DNA of 64,000 nt from the NCBI GenBank assembly GCA_021613535.1, contig CP075493.1, positions 3,286,001 to 3,350,000 on the forward strand, read 5' to 3'. The stretch's first letter is position 1; every line of letters begins with the position of its first letter. This DNA is from Adineta vaga (Eukaryota > Rotifera). This document shows positions 52,556-64,000 of this stretch, piece by piece. Position numbers and translations under genes: made by a program. The notes beneath the pieces are model-generated. The model did no database searches. It was not told where the DNA came from and worked only from the letters and a program-made list of their open reading frames with translations.

Positions 52556-54153
52556 GTTTGTTAAAAGCAGTACCACAGACTAATAGTATAGATAAGAAAG
52601 AAAGGAAAAAAAAATTCGATGACAAAAGAAAAAGAAGAAGAAGGGAGAAAATCGTTTTTTACGTGATGGATAATCGATAGAAGATATGAACGTCATCAAC
52701 ATACATCTTCAATCAGAAATAATCGTATTCGAAGAAGAAAATGAAGATTTTTGCTTATGTTAAATGATGACATTCGGATGAAAATAAATGTTAACATGAA
52801 ATTGCTTAACAAGTTTCTTTATCTTATTGAATGATAATTAAATTAAGCGGAAACAAGACTTTCTGATCGATTTCTATTTTCTTATTATTATTATCAATAG
52901 TGCGAAACAAAAAATCGAATAGAGTTTTTCTTCAAAGAAATAAGTATATTTCAATGTGGTATTAATTTACTCTAACAATTCGATTCTCTCTCTATGGTAA
53001 TGAGAAAAGAAAACCTTTCTAAAACAAAAAAACATCTTACAAGGACTCTTTTTCTAGTCGGCTCATAACGACCTTGTAAACAAAGTCGTCTATTTTATAT
53101 TAGATGCGAATGATTTCCTTCGATTCCTTCTCATTTTTTTTTCACATGCTTCTTGTTTCGTATGATATATATTGCTTTGGGGACAATGAATGTGTGAGAT
53201 ATTAAATAACATGCAATCATAGAAATGAATCACAAATCTACGGCAAAGAACCAGAATAGATTCTAATTTTCTTGATTAAAATCGCCTGTATGCAGAAATC
53301 TAAGTAAATAATTGAATACTGCTTATTCAAACAAGTTCTTTTGTTTTTATCTGTTCGTGAGCATAAAAGTAACCGATTCATGATAGATAACAGAAGATTC
53401 AGTGAAGATGTCACTATATATAATGATATTATATAATTTCGGTTAGAAATGCAGACATATATTCAAGTCTTGTATTCTATATCTTCTATTGATTGTTCGA
53501 ACACATATTATTTCATTTTTGAATATATAAATCCCTGAGGACTCAACTTTAAAATCAATTGTATATACAAATAACAATTCAGCAAGTTCATTGATGCTGC
53601 ATAATATGTTCCATAAGGATACAATTATTTGATTTTTCATCAAGGATCATCAACAATCGTACATATTTCATTAAATTTCAGATTTGTATATATTTGATTA
53701 TCTTCTTCTTCCCAGCAGATGTTTTCTTTCAATTTTCTAACATGGATAACTAATGTTCCTTTTTCTCACTACACTCTCTGATTATGTTTGGTTCTGTTAA
53801 TGTGATACTTACTCGACAAGATGTCACAGACTATATACTGTCAACAAACATCTGATGTGATATAATGTATACACTGTCAGTCGATAGAAGATTTTTTTTC
53901 TTGTAATACTATGTATAAACTATCGTTGATCTTATCATGAACAAGACAGAAAAAGCATCAAACTAGAATAGGAATCTTCTTGATTTACTGCTGTTTCTTC
54001 TCTTTTTTATATCGTCTTAAGTCTATCATTTTTTTCTTCTTATTTCCGCCTTGATGCTCTTCTAACTGTACAAATTGTTCTTATCAAGATATAAACCAAT
54101 GAAGAATTAGGACTAATTTTTCTGTGAAAAAAAAAACAAGAAAAGAATTTCTT
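52556..54153. other. Large intergenic region, no gene seen
   Basis: About 1.6 kb upstream of both MGAT2 (-) and the F-box gene (+). Low-complexity purine runs near 52590-52650; no supported exon. Confidence 0.55.
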
Positions 54154-57100
54154 ATGGAATCTCGACGGCTTACAATGTCGAATCCATCGGCTGCGTTCTC
54201 CATCCTTGCTCATGAAGCACTAGATCATATAGCTACTGATGCTGAAAATGACGATGGCTTAAATCAAGAAACTCGACTACAACGTTCGCGACGTCGAATA
54301 AAAGTAAATTCAAATCGTCTTTTTTTTCTTTCTCTTTAAATGTTTTTCAATAAATAATTCTAATGCAATTTCAATGAGAGATGATAGATGTGTTCAGTAG
54401 ACAAAGAAAACTGTCATAAGAAACTATCATATCGAACATTGATGATGTCCTTTAGCGGAAAATGATGAGATGTCAAAGATATAATCATTATTTCTTTTAA
54501 GGATAAACATTTGTCTTTTTTTTTCTGCCTAACGACCAGAACGAGTTTCTTATTGTAACATCTATGTATTTTCTTTCTTCTTCTTTTTTGACAGATCTAA
54601 GCTATTTGTCCTTTTGTTACAAAGCTGAAAAAGAAATGCCACTCAGTGATTACGCCTATCTTTGCAGAAGATCCTAAACACTCAGATTACGCTAGCAAAA
54701 GAAAAATGACCTTCTTATCCTAAACTATAGATGCATGAATATGGCATAAAACAGTCACATAGCAAATACCAAAAACGCTTTATTTAATCAGACAATGTAT
54801 ATGTATATAAAACCAAACAGAATACAAGCACACATGTTGAATAATAACACCAAAATAGATATCGGCAAATGCCATCTGTTTTTGGTTGAAAGAAAATAAG
54901 AACGACCTGAAAACATATAAGAGGAACAAACGGTGTTATCATTATTTGTAACATTTCATTAGAAAATGGATAGTAGTACAACTCAGCTTTCGAAGAAACG
55001 AACTAGTTTTGTCCCAGTCCGTGACATGCAGGTAATTGTTTGTTATGATGGAATTCCTTTCTTCTTCTTCTTCTTTTTTTTCTTTTGCTCTTTTATATAC
55101 ATAATTATGCCCATGTCGTTTTTGTCCATGTATGTTTGTTAATTATCCCAAGAAAAATAGACAATAACAACCACCAACCGTGCTTAGATGAGTTATGGAT
55201 CTTAACAAACACTATTAAGAGTCGTTTTCTCCTTTCTTCTTGCATATATAAATATATTTATGTCTATTGGTGGACAACAAGTGAGTGACGGATATTCGTA
55301 ATTATGGATCATCAACCATCGATATTGAAACGACCAACTAAAGTGATAGATAAAGATATTTTTCTAAACAAGAGAACATAAAATAGAAAACAATGGTTTT
55401 TATATTTCTTTTCTTTTAGCGTGATTTCAATAATTTACCGGAAAAAGTTCTTCTGGCCATATTTTCTTATTTACCTCACGTAGAACTATTACGTTGTGCA
55501 CGTGTTTGTCGTTTATGGCGTTCATTAAGTCAAAATTCAAAATTATGGAAAACAGTTTTTCTTCGACCAGAATATCATGGTTTACATATTCGAAATTCGG
55601 ATATTTTTCTTAGTCTAATTGGTCATCGTTTTTCTTCGTCATTACAATTTATTGAATTACCAATGGAATTAATTACAGCTGATATCTTACATGAATTAGC
55701 AAATAAATGTTTGAATTTAAAATATTTAACATTAGATTTTTCGACTGCAATGCAATTACATGATTTTAATGATTTAAATGCATTTCCGTGCAATTTAAAA
55801 ATGCTTTGTATTTGTTTATCAGAAGTGATTTTTCTTGAAGGTTTTATGAGACGTATTTATGCATTTTTATCTTCATTAGAAGTTTTACAAATCATTGGTA
55901 AATAGAAAGAAAACTGATCAATTTAATATTAATCTTTTTTTCTCGTTAAATTAAAGGTACAATTGAAAATTCGAATGAAGCCGAAGAGGAAATCTATGAA
56001 ACAATCAATATTAGTAAAATTAAAGCTCAAACACCAAATCTTCGAGTAAGTTAGTTTTTGATGATAATTTTCTATTGTAAAATTAAATTTTGTAAAGGTT
56101 ATTAATTTATATGGAGTCTTTTTTATTGATGATAATCATATTGAAATAATTGCATCTGGTTGTATTCATCTTGGTTGTTTAGCATTAAATTTTTGTACTC
56201 GAGTTAAAGGTACAAGTTTTAAAAATCTATTATTACGTTGCAAAAAATTACAATGTCTTCTTCTTCAAAATACTGGTACATTAATTCAAGATAAAACTTT
56301 CATTTTGTAAGTTTTGATAATTAAATTTTAGGTATTGACGATAGTGCAATGTTAACAGCTGAATGGGAATTATCCATTCTCAATGAATTGGATATATCAT
56401 CGACAGATTTAACAGAAAGTTGTCTTTTACATTTATTTTCCAGAATGCCAAAATTAACTTATCTAGCCGTACCAAATTGTGATGGTTTTACTGATCAAGT
56501 AATCGTTTACTTTGATATTGTTTTGTTTTTTTGATATTTCGTTTCTTTATTCAAGGTTCTTGATCTTTTGATTGATCAAGGAAAGTTAACAAATCTACGT
56601 GCGATTGATATAAGTAATACGGTTAATCTCAATTATGAATCATTACTTAGTTTATTTAAACATAATGGTCATCAATTACATGGTTTATCATATGCAGGAA
56701 ATGCGAAAGTAACTGAACAATTTTGGATAAATGCAATAAAATATTTGAAAAATATCAGGTATCGTATGATTTGATCATTGAAAGTAAATCATCAATCACT
56801 CTAAGATATGTCTCATTTGAATGATTTGATCTTGACACACATTGAAAATAATAAATAAACGATATAATCATAGAAGAAGGTCAAATTCAGTCATTCTCTC
56901 TCTCTCTTTCTTTTTCCTTTTCTCTCTATACGATTTAACGATTAATCGTATTATCAAAAACTTTATTGTCAATATATATATATATATATATATATATAGA
57001 AAAACAAACAATGTGTTGAGTACCGAAGGAATGATTGTAATGATAAATCAACGAAAAATTTCGCGGAAACCATCAATGATTCGGAAAAATGAAAGCGTGC

Positions 57101-57716
57101 CTAGACAAATTTCGCTTTGCGCTTTTCGCTGTTCTAATATACTTTGTTGAGTCATCATCATACTAAATAAAGAAAATACTTTTGTCTAATTCTATACGTC
57201 ATAGTTATCAACAAGAAGAATATCTATAGATTAAGGAAAGATGATTGAGCATTGAAAATATCTATTCAAGTTTGATTTGAAGGTTAATTGTGTTTTGTAT
57301 TGAAGAATCTTAGTTATTGGTACATCGCATGGATGGTTTAAAAAGATCAATACACGTATTCATGTTGATCAAATTTTGGAAGCATGTGCGCAAGAATGTC
57401 AAAAATTAGAACGATTAGAAATTCAATGGGATGAAGAAACATTACGATGGAATGAAAATAGTTCGAAATTTATTGATCATATTCGGTAAATACTTATTTA
57501 ATGAATTTGACTTTATATTATGAAAATCTTATGTATTATTTTAGTATTCGGTGTACAAAATTACTTTCATTAATTTTAGCTGATGGAGAATATTATGAAT
57601 TAGTTCGATCAAATTTTGAACGAGCTGATCGTCAACGTGTTGTTCGCACTACAACTAGTGATCAAACAAGCATAGTTAGTCTACTTAATTATTATCATGA
57701 TCTACGATTCAATTAA
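54154..57716 (+). CDS. F-box and leucine-rich-repeat protein
   Basis: Likely substrate adaptor of an SCF (Skp1-Cullin1) ubiquitin ligase. Exons: 54154-54303 (tentative), 54963-55031, 55420-55897, and then five or six more to the stop at 57716. The F-box reads NNLPEKVLLAIFSYLPHVEL, then LRCARVCRLWRSLS (about 55430-55530). LRR-like repeats follow: LNLKYLTLDF, LRVINLYGVF, HLGCLALNFCTRV, LNELDISSTDL, LTYLAVPNCDG, LRAIDISNTVNL and LERLEIQWDE. The 54154 exon (MESRRLTMSNPSAAFSILAH) joins in phase 0 across a 659-nt intron and is plausible, but translation could instead begin at the Met at 54966. The intron at about 56759-57306 is also long. FBXL family; exact orthologue not identified. Confidence 0.87.
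56971..56998. repeat. (TA)n microsatellite
   Basis: TA dinucleotide run inside a long intron of the F-box/LRR gene. Confidence 0.85.
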
Positions 57717-58771
57717 TGTCTTTGCATGAATATTGATTAATATACTAATGATGTAGTTTTCTTTTCGTTTTTCGAGTTTTTCTTTTGGCGTTTTCATGGT
57801 CAACCTATTTAATAAAAAAATCACTTTTATCATCGAATATGTTTGCCTTGTACGATACACTGATATAATATGGCCTTGATTAACGAGGTAAAACTAATGA
57901 CCTTGAGAAAATTAGTGAGAAACTTTTAAGTTATTCGATTGCCAAATAATATTACACATAATTGTCTAACGAATGAAAATATATGAAAAAAAGCGATATA
58001 CTTGATCACCTGTTCAAGGTTTCGATATAATTGAAATCACTCGAAGAAAATATTTACAAGAAATAACGATTCAAAATCATGTTTTTCTGTTCATTCATCT
58101 TATCTCTATTTGTATTTACAGAAATTTATAATGAACTATTCTTTAATTCGATGAAAGATAAATGATTACTCAGTTATCTAGTACTATGCTCTATTAAAAG
58201 CTCGATATCATTATACGTATCTTTTTCTATTTATGACATGCAATTGTAATTTGCGATTATCCACCACATGCAGGTAGATACGATTTTTCTCTCCCACTCT
58301 CTCTCTCTCACTCTCTGCTGTTTTCTGATTTGATATTAATGATGTTTACCTGTCTATTTCGCAAGGTAACGACAGCGGCCGCAAGCCACAATCATTGTGT
58401 TTTTGTGATGTGAGTTATAATTGAAGGTTTATGACTGGATATATGTATTACGTCTTTTCGGGCTCATCATCATGTTTTTTTAAAGCAACCACATATATCT
58501 CTCTCTGTTTTCAGCCTTGTCTTTTAGTTATCTGCTCATTGTTTCGAGAACGAAAAAACGACCATGAGAGACAACTACAGAAGTCGTTCGAGCGAAAATA
58601 AATTGTTACCATTTTCTCTCTCTCTCTCTCTCTCTTGTTTCTACCCACTATTTTATCTTTGTCCATGCGTGATCGACTGAGCCTATATAAACGGTGATCC
58701 ACTAGCAGATTTTCTTCAGTTCTTGTTTTGACAAGTAAGTACTGTATTCACTTTGACAAATATCAGTCAAT
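57717..58771. other. Intergenic region and promoter of the twin-EF-hand gene
   Basis: No gene seen in the first 900 bp. TC-rich tracts occur at about 58290-58316 and 58616-58634, followed by a TATA box and a short 5' UTR. A gtaagt at 58735 resembles a splice donor, but no acceptable acceptor exists within a plausible distance before the ATG. Confidence 0.55.
58684..58691 (+). promoter_or_regulatory. TATA box
   Basis: TATATAAA lies 81 bp before the ATG of the twin-EF-hand gene, about 30 bp before a plausible start site (agttcttg...). A strong TATA box plus the GC-ending codons of the gene suggest high or tissue-specific expression; inference. Confidence 0.6.
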
Positions 58772-60667
58772 ATGGCTAGTTATTCTCAACAATCCTCATC
58801 TTATTCATCCAACGGTAGTGGCTTTGGCGGAGCTGACGCTGCTTTCCAACAAGCTGATTCTAACCGTGATGGTCGTCTTGATATCAATGAGTTCCGTAAC
58901 TTCCTTGGTAACCATTTTCTTTCTTATTCATACTTTCATATTTGCAAATACTTCTCTTGTTATTTTAAGGACAAAGTGTAGGTGCTGGTGCTGGTGCTGG
59001 ATACAGTTCTGGTTCATCACTCGAAACAGCTTCATACGGTGCCGGTGCCGGTGCCGGTGCTGGCTTTGGCGCTAGCGGTTCAAGCTATGAATCATCTTCA
59101 TTCGGAGCATCAAGCAACGGTTTCGGTGCTGGTGCTGCTGGTTATGATGCCTCATTTGCTGCTGGTGGATTTGGTGGCGGTAGCTCAAGTGGCTATGAAT
59201 CATCATCATTCTCAAGTGGTGGATATGGTGCTAATGCTGGAGTTGCAGCTGGTGTTCAATCTTACGAATCATCATCATCAAATACTCAAGTACAACAATA
59301 TGCAACTGATGCTCAAGGTCTCTTCAGGGATCCAAATCCACAAATCATTCGTCGTCCAGCTGTTGGTGGTGTACAAACATATACACAAAATATCAAAGTT
59401 CGCTTCCTTCAGCCGCCACCAATCCCACCACCAGGCGTAAGTAATCTCTAGTAATTCGTATGATCAGTAATCGAAAAAAATTTATTAATTTTCGCTTCTT
59501 GTAGCCACTCATCATCAAAGAAGTTCGTCCACCTCAACCACCTCCACCACCACCTCTTCGTATTCGTCAACAAGCTCCACCTCTTCCTCAACCACCTCCA
59601 CTCGTTCTTCGTGAAAGACCACCACAACCACCAGCATCCCTCGCTGCTCAAACAGTTATCCGTCGTTTAGGTGCTTTACCAGTTCCTCCACGATCAGTCA
59701 TCATCGAACGTCTTCCACCCCTTCCACCACGACCACGTACGTAGTTTTTTTTCTCTCCACAATCTCATTCTCCTAATATTGATAATTTATTCCAGGTGAT
59801 ATCATTATTGAACGTTGGGTTCCATATGGAGCTCAATCTAAACGAAAAACAATTGTTCAACGTGCTGCTGCTGCTCAACAATATGCTCGTCCACGCAATG
59901 TTATCATACAATATGAAGCAGCACAAGTTCGTATTGTTCGCCAATTCCAACGTCTTGGTGTAACTCAAGCTAATCCACAAGCTTATGTTCAACAATATGG
60001 TGCTCAACTTCTTGATGCTGCAACACTCCTTCAACAAGCTCGTGCTGCTGGTGTTGTTGAAGATATCGTATGTTGATAATCTTAGTATAGAATATCTATT
60101 ATTAATTAACAACTTTTTTGCTATCTCTTTCCAGTCACCACCAGCTGGTGCAGCTGCTGTCGGTTTCAGCGCTAGTTCATATGGCCAAGAATCATCCTTC
60201 GGTGCTTCATCAGGATTCGAAGGTGCTGCTGGCTTGGCTGCTGGCGGTGCCGGTTATGGTGCATCATCATCGTCATTCGAATCAGCTAACTTCCAATCAG
60301 GTGGTGGTGCCGCTGGTTTTGATGCTGGATTCGCTGCTGGTGGTGCTGGTTATGGTGCATCATCATCTTCATTCGAATCATCCAACTTTGCATCTGGTGG
60401 TGGATATGGTGCTGCTGGTGGCTTCGGTGGAGCTGAATCTGCTTTTGCTACTGCTGATACCAATCGTGATGGAAGTATTGATCAAAACGAATTCCGTAAC
60501 TTTGTTGGTAAGTATACGATTCTCAAGAGATTATTCGGCAGTGCTTATGATTACGACAATACATTTCATCTCTTTTAGGTCAAAACATTGGTGGTGGCGG
60601 TGGTGCTGGATTTGGTGGTTCATCAGCATACGAATCATCATCATACAGCGCATCAGCATCCTACTAA
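58772..60667 (+). CDS. Twin-EF-hand Gly/Ser/Ala-rich protein with a Pro-rich core
   Basis: Not recognised as a named family. Exons 58772-58907, 58970-59436, 59505-59736, 59796-60067, 60135-60507 and 60579-60667 splice in phase to 522 residues. Order: EF-hand 1 (DSNRDGRLDINEF, about residues 29-41); a Gly/Ala/Ser region with SSYESSSFG-type repeats; a Pro-rich core alternating hydrophobic strands and prolines (PLIIKEVRPPQPP, SVIIERLPPLPPRPR, DIIIERWVPYG); an Ala/Gln-rich helical part; a second Gly/Ala/Ser region with GGAGYGASSSSFES repeats; and EF-hand 2 (DTNRDGSIDQNEF). No signal peptide or membrane segment. The VIIERxPP pattern recalls cytoskeletal filament-forming proteins (alveolin/articulin-like), only by look. 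Codons prefer GGT/GCT and C-ending forms, unlike neighbours. Confidence 0.88.
58976..59275 (+). repeat. Low-complexity GGT/GCT repeat coding Gly/Ala
   Basis: Imperfect GGTGCT hexamer repeats and TCATCATCA (Ser) runs within exon 2 of the twin-EF-hand gene; a related block occurs in exon 5 (about 60170-60440). Confidence 0.75.
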
Positions 60668-61194
60668 ACCTTCACATAGTCAAACAAAAACAAAATACCG
60701 CTAACTTGACTGCCACATAAGAAGAGTATTGATATATTTGGGAAAATCTAGTTTTTTCATTGTTCGTTATTTTTTATTCTCTAATATTTCTTTTATGTGA
60801 ACTATCATAGATTATTATATTATCTTTTTTTCATAATGCTTTGATTTTACCATGGAGTATAAGGCTATCATTTATTTTAAATAAAATAAACGTTCAGAAA
60901 ACAAATGTCTTTATTTATATCATTGAATAAAAATGCTTTGTAATCAAAGTACTTTTTCCTACTTGTTCCTAGGATGATTAAGAAACAAGAATACAGTCAT
61001 CTGCATATGATACTCGTAAATCAAACTAGGCACATCAAGTTACATAGACAATGCTTTGTTTTCCCGAATCTATGACATTGCAAAAGCAATAACAAATATG
61101 CAACACAGGTATTGACGTAAGAGATTATTATATTTTTGATAAATGCGGATATAAATAACACACGAAAAAAAAAAGATATTTATTCTTTGTCCTG
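60668..61194. other. Convergent intergenic region, no gene seen
   Basis: 3' UTRs of the twin-EF-hand gene (aataaaataaa near 60881) and of the STK19-like gene. Nothing else seen. Confidence 0.6.
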
Positions 61195-61961
61195 TCATAC
61201 CTTTTCAGGTCCTGTTCTCACGATTGGACCCGTAGGTGTATCAATAATATGTGCAAGATTAACTCCAATCAAATCATAAATGTGGTAATCAAATCCTAAT
61301 AAACATTTCTTCTTCAAATCTCTCAATCGAAATTCTTCCAAAGGAATTTCTTTGTATGTTCGTCGTGATAACATTTGTACAAGTATACGGCGACTTTTTT
61401 CTAAACATGTGATCAATGATGATGGATTTGGTATTGAAAACCAATAGTCATCGATCTGTTTTGGTAATAGTAATCCTACTTGAACTAGTAATTGAATATC
61501 AGTTGAAGTGAACTGAAATTCATTTTCAAGAAGAGTTTTATCAACGATAATCGAATACATTTAGGTAATAGATCTTGAATGAAGCGTTGTTTGAGACGTG
61601 ATTTTTCTATGGATGATGATGATAAAGCATGTTCCGTTAATTGTCGTTCGATGAGTAGTTGATATTCATTTGTAAACATAATCATAACACCAAAATCGGA
61701 ATGAAATAAACGTATTTGATTGTGATTAAACATATATTGTAATTCTTGATCGATTAATGTACGATTATTGGATTTGTATGCATACAATTGATGTTTGAAT
61801 AGAATGGGTGGCAAATGAAGATAATTGATAAAAGCATTTTTCGAAGCATCGAGAAAAAATGTGAGAGTTTCCGTTGTTAATGAAGGAAGATTTTGAAGAG
61901 AATTAGTTTTTGTTTTTAAACGTTTTGATGATGGAGTTAATGAAGAGTATGAACGTTTCAT
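61195..61961 (-). CDS. STK19: STK19-like winged-helix protein, interrupted by a frameshift
   Basis: STK19, once listed as a kinase, is a nuclear winged-helix DNA-binding protein linked to transcription-coupled repair. Minus strand. The 5' part (from MKRSYSSLTPSSKRLKTK, at 61961) includes LPPILFKHQLYAYKSNNRTL, IDQELQYMFNHNQIRLFH and MIMFTNEYQLLIERQL. The 3' part (to 61195) includes TSTDIQLLVQVGLLLPKQID, DYWFSIPNPSSLITCLEKS and GFDYHIYDLIGVNLAHIIDT, matching human STK19 in order (HVHDLIGAQL). The two parts are in different frames and the switch falls at about 61555-61562 in a short A run, where no spliceable intron keeps the frame. The gap is one base. It may be an assembly or sequencing indel, a real inactivating mutation, or recoding. 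The last codons (EKV) may also abut a missed intron. Confidence 0.8.
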
Positions 61962-63047
61962 TTGTATCTGTAAAGAAAAGAAACGTTATAGTCTATGTCT
62001 CATAGATTAAACTGAATTATCATGACCATTCACTGATCATTGAGAATGTAGTAAAATTGATGTTACACAACAGTACATTATATTCTATATGCACGTCAAA
62101 AAAGACGAATATCAGTTATTTGTTGATGCTCCGATCGAACAAGACTTCGCATCAACAGATGGCAGGATAAATTGAACGAACAGATAAAGAAACATATGAG
62201 ACGTGAGAAATTTTTAGATAAAATGATCCGTATATTAGTGAACCAGTGTATTTTGAGCGAAATTTAGAGTCAATTGTTTCATGAGTTGAAAAGTAACTTG
62301 GTGCAATACAAACTGTCAACTTGAATCGTTGTCTTATTTGATATAACGAGAAATTAGTAGAATATCAGAAAGCAATTTTTCTGTTCTATTGTTAATAACA
62401 CATCGTATTACAAAGATCAAACAATTATCATGATCTATGCGAGGAAAAGTTATAATATACATCGTACAACCTTAGGACATCTGAACGAACATCTCTATTT
62501 TGAGCATGTTTAAAAGTAGAATATATTTTATCACGCATACTCTCTTTTTGATCGACTGGAAGGGGAGTAATGTATCATGAAATTTTACATTCACCTTGAG
62601 ATAATAAATAATTGTTAGAGTACGTTGTTTGCTCTTGCTAAGAAGTCTTTGTCGTATACAAATGGTGAGACATCTATCGAATAGTATGGTTAAATTGCGA
62701 ACCAAACAATACCGAGACAATATTATTATTTAGCAAAAAGGAGAAGAAGGAATCAATCATGTACACGTACGCACTCCAGCTTTTGTTCTGCTATTGATGT
62801 CATTTGATCAACACATTCTAGCATTTCTATAAAATATAGATTTGTTTGTCACGTTATTAATATTTGACACTACACGACAATTGATTACCAACTTCCTCTT
62901 AAGTTAATATTTATTTATTTGACATTTTTAGATATATTACCTCTTTGGTTTTTATTCTTATTCACAAGTTAAAGAATGATTAAGCATAGACAGACAATCA
63001 TTATTAAGACAATTTAATTGTAGAATTAGAATAAATAATCTTTTAAA
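61962..63047. other. Intergenic region, no gene seen
   Basis: About 1.1 kb upstream of both the STK19-like gene and the SLC35E1-like gene. AT-rich with only short unsupported frames. Confidence 0.55.
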
Positions 63048-64000
63048 ATGGGCACACCAAAACCTTCATTGATTTTTGAAGGAATTCAGATAGTTACTCT
63101 ATGTTTAGTATGGTATGGTAAGTAAAACAATAAATTTCATCTCACTAAATGATCATAAATGAATAAACATAGGTGTGTCAGCAATAGGCAATGTTATTGT
63201 TAAAGAATTATTAAATGAATTTCCATTTCCATTGACTATTACGCTTGCTCAACTTTTCAGTGTCTGGATTTTAAGTATACCTCTTCTTCAGTATGTTAAT
63301 CGATATACATACATTTTCAATTTAGTTCTCTCTTTTTATTAAATTCTTCTCTAGTGTTTTAAAAGTTCCAGCACCCGATTATCTCTATCAAAATCGAATT
63401 TATTATTTAAAAGTGATTATTCCATTAGCTGTAGGCAAATTTCTAGCACAATTATCATCCCATGTCAGTCTTTGGAAAGTACCTGTTTCATATGCTCATA
63501 CAGTCAAAGCAACAATGCCGTTATTTACGGTGTAAGTTATTCATCTGATCTATAAGATTTCATAGTAATCAACAATCGTATTGTTTTAGAATTCTATCTC
63601 GTATAATCTTACGTGAAAAACAATCATTATCAGTTTACTTCTCACTTATCCCGATTATTGTTGGTGTTATTATTGCAACAGTCAGTGAAATATCTTTCAA
63701 TATGGTCGGTCTTATTAGTGCACTACTTTCAACATTTGGTTTTTCATTACAAAATATTTATTCGAAAAAAGTAAGTCTGACTTCTTTTTTTTTCAAAAGA
63801 ATTCAAATTTTCTCTTTGCCATAGTCTTTAAAAGATATTTCAATTCATCATTATGCATTACTCGCTCTATTAGCTAAATTATCCTGGTGTCTATTTGTAC
63901 CATTCTGGTTTTTCTACGATGGTATTGATATATTTTATGAAACGAAATACGTGAGTAGGTGACCTGTATAGAATTCATTGAGAAAAAGAAACCTTGCAGG
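63048..64000 (+). CDS. SLC35E1: SLC35E1-like nucleotide-sugar/TPT-family transporter, 5' part
   Basis: Golgi/ER multi-pass transporter of the drug/metabolite superfamily (triose-phosphate-translocator branch); substrate not established. Starts at 63048 ([12 protein letters not shown]); exon 1 ends at 63117. Visible motifs: [93 protein letters not shown] and [10 protein letters not shown], then [17 protein letters not shown]. These align in order with human SLC35E1. Several hydrophobic helices are evident. The exon ends at 63951; a 48-nt intron ends at 63999, so the next exon begins at the last base and the C-terminus lies outside the window. Confidence 0.94.

Noticed and set aside
58735-58764. 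5' UTR intron of the twin-EF-hand gene (gtaagt ... atatcag)
   Set aside because: It would be only about 30 nt, far below the 41-60 nt introns seen elsewhere.
61515-61560. 46-nt intron (GTATTC ... TTTCAG on the minus strand) to explain the STK19-like frame change
   Set aside because: The joined exons are out of phase and hit a stop at once, and the removed part includes residues that align with STK19.

Overview
This is a compact, AT-rich animal nuclear window with no viral, bacterial or mobile-element genes that I could recognise. Genes are split by many very short introns (typically 45-60 nt, GT...AG) and lie close together on both strands. The gene set is metazoan: Nedd4-type HECT ligase, RasGRF, formin FMNL, WASP, TSPO, a class A GPCR, ETHE1, MGAT2, AHSA1, eIF2B alpha, PRRC1, TPPP, an STK19-like protein and SLC35E1. 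The base composition, intron size and protein divergence suggest a small invertebrate. I favour a bdelloid rotifer (Adineta/Rotaria-like), but this is inference from style and not from a marker gene.

Layout: 1-602 end of a TPPP/p25-alpha gene (+); 1648-2656 Fos/ATF3-like bZIP factor (+), with a perfect CRE palindrome upstream; 4190-5384 AHSA1 (-), divergent from 5807-6625, a single-exon protein made of 21-residue G-V-[YF]-N-P...E-W repeats (+); 7149-8127 two-RRM protein (+); 9470-15014 FMNL formin (+); 17102-23976 RasGRF (+); 24209-24526 small EF-hand protein (-); 25298-27177 membrane-anchored phospholipase B-like GDSL enzyme (+); 27646-31625 Nedd4-like E3 ligase (+); 32247-32931 and 33027-33699 tandem TSPO genes (+); 34017-36032 class A GPCR (-); 37815-40020 PRRC1 (+); 40916-42556 short WASP-like protein (+); 42950-44006 unknown protein (-), divergent from eIF2B alpha 44309-45329 (+); 46161-47748 unknown protein (-), divergent across a CpG-rich stretch from ETHE1 48374-49452 (+); 50128-52555 MGAT2 (-); 54154-57716 F-box/LRR protein (+); 58772-60667 twin-EF-hand Gly/Ser/Ala-rich protein with a TATA box (+); 61195-61961 STK19-like with a frameshift (-); 63048-64000 SLC35E1-like transporter, cut by the window end (+).

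No operon or pathway cluster is evident; neighbours are functionally mixed, although several genes (FMNL, RasGRF, WASP, TPPP) concern the cytoskeleton and small-GTPase signalling. Three head-to-head pairs (AHSA1/repeat protein, unknown/eIF2B alpha, unknown/ETHE1) probably share bidirectional promoters. The least ordinary items are the 21-residue repeat protein, the twin-EF-hand low-complexity protein with matched introns in its two halves, the WASP-like protein with a degenerate CRIB and a thymosin-like actin site, the GPCR with an altered TM6 switch, and the frameshifted STK19-like gene. I found no tRNA, rRNA, CRISPR array or transposon. Exon boundaries were deduced by hand from GT/AG sites and reading phase.
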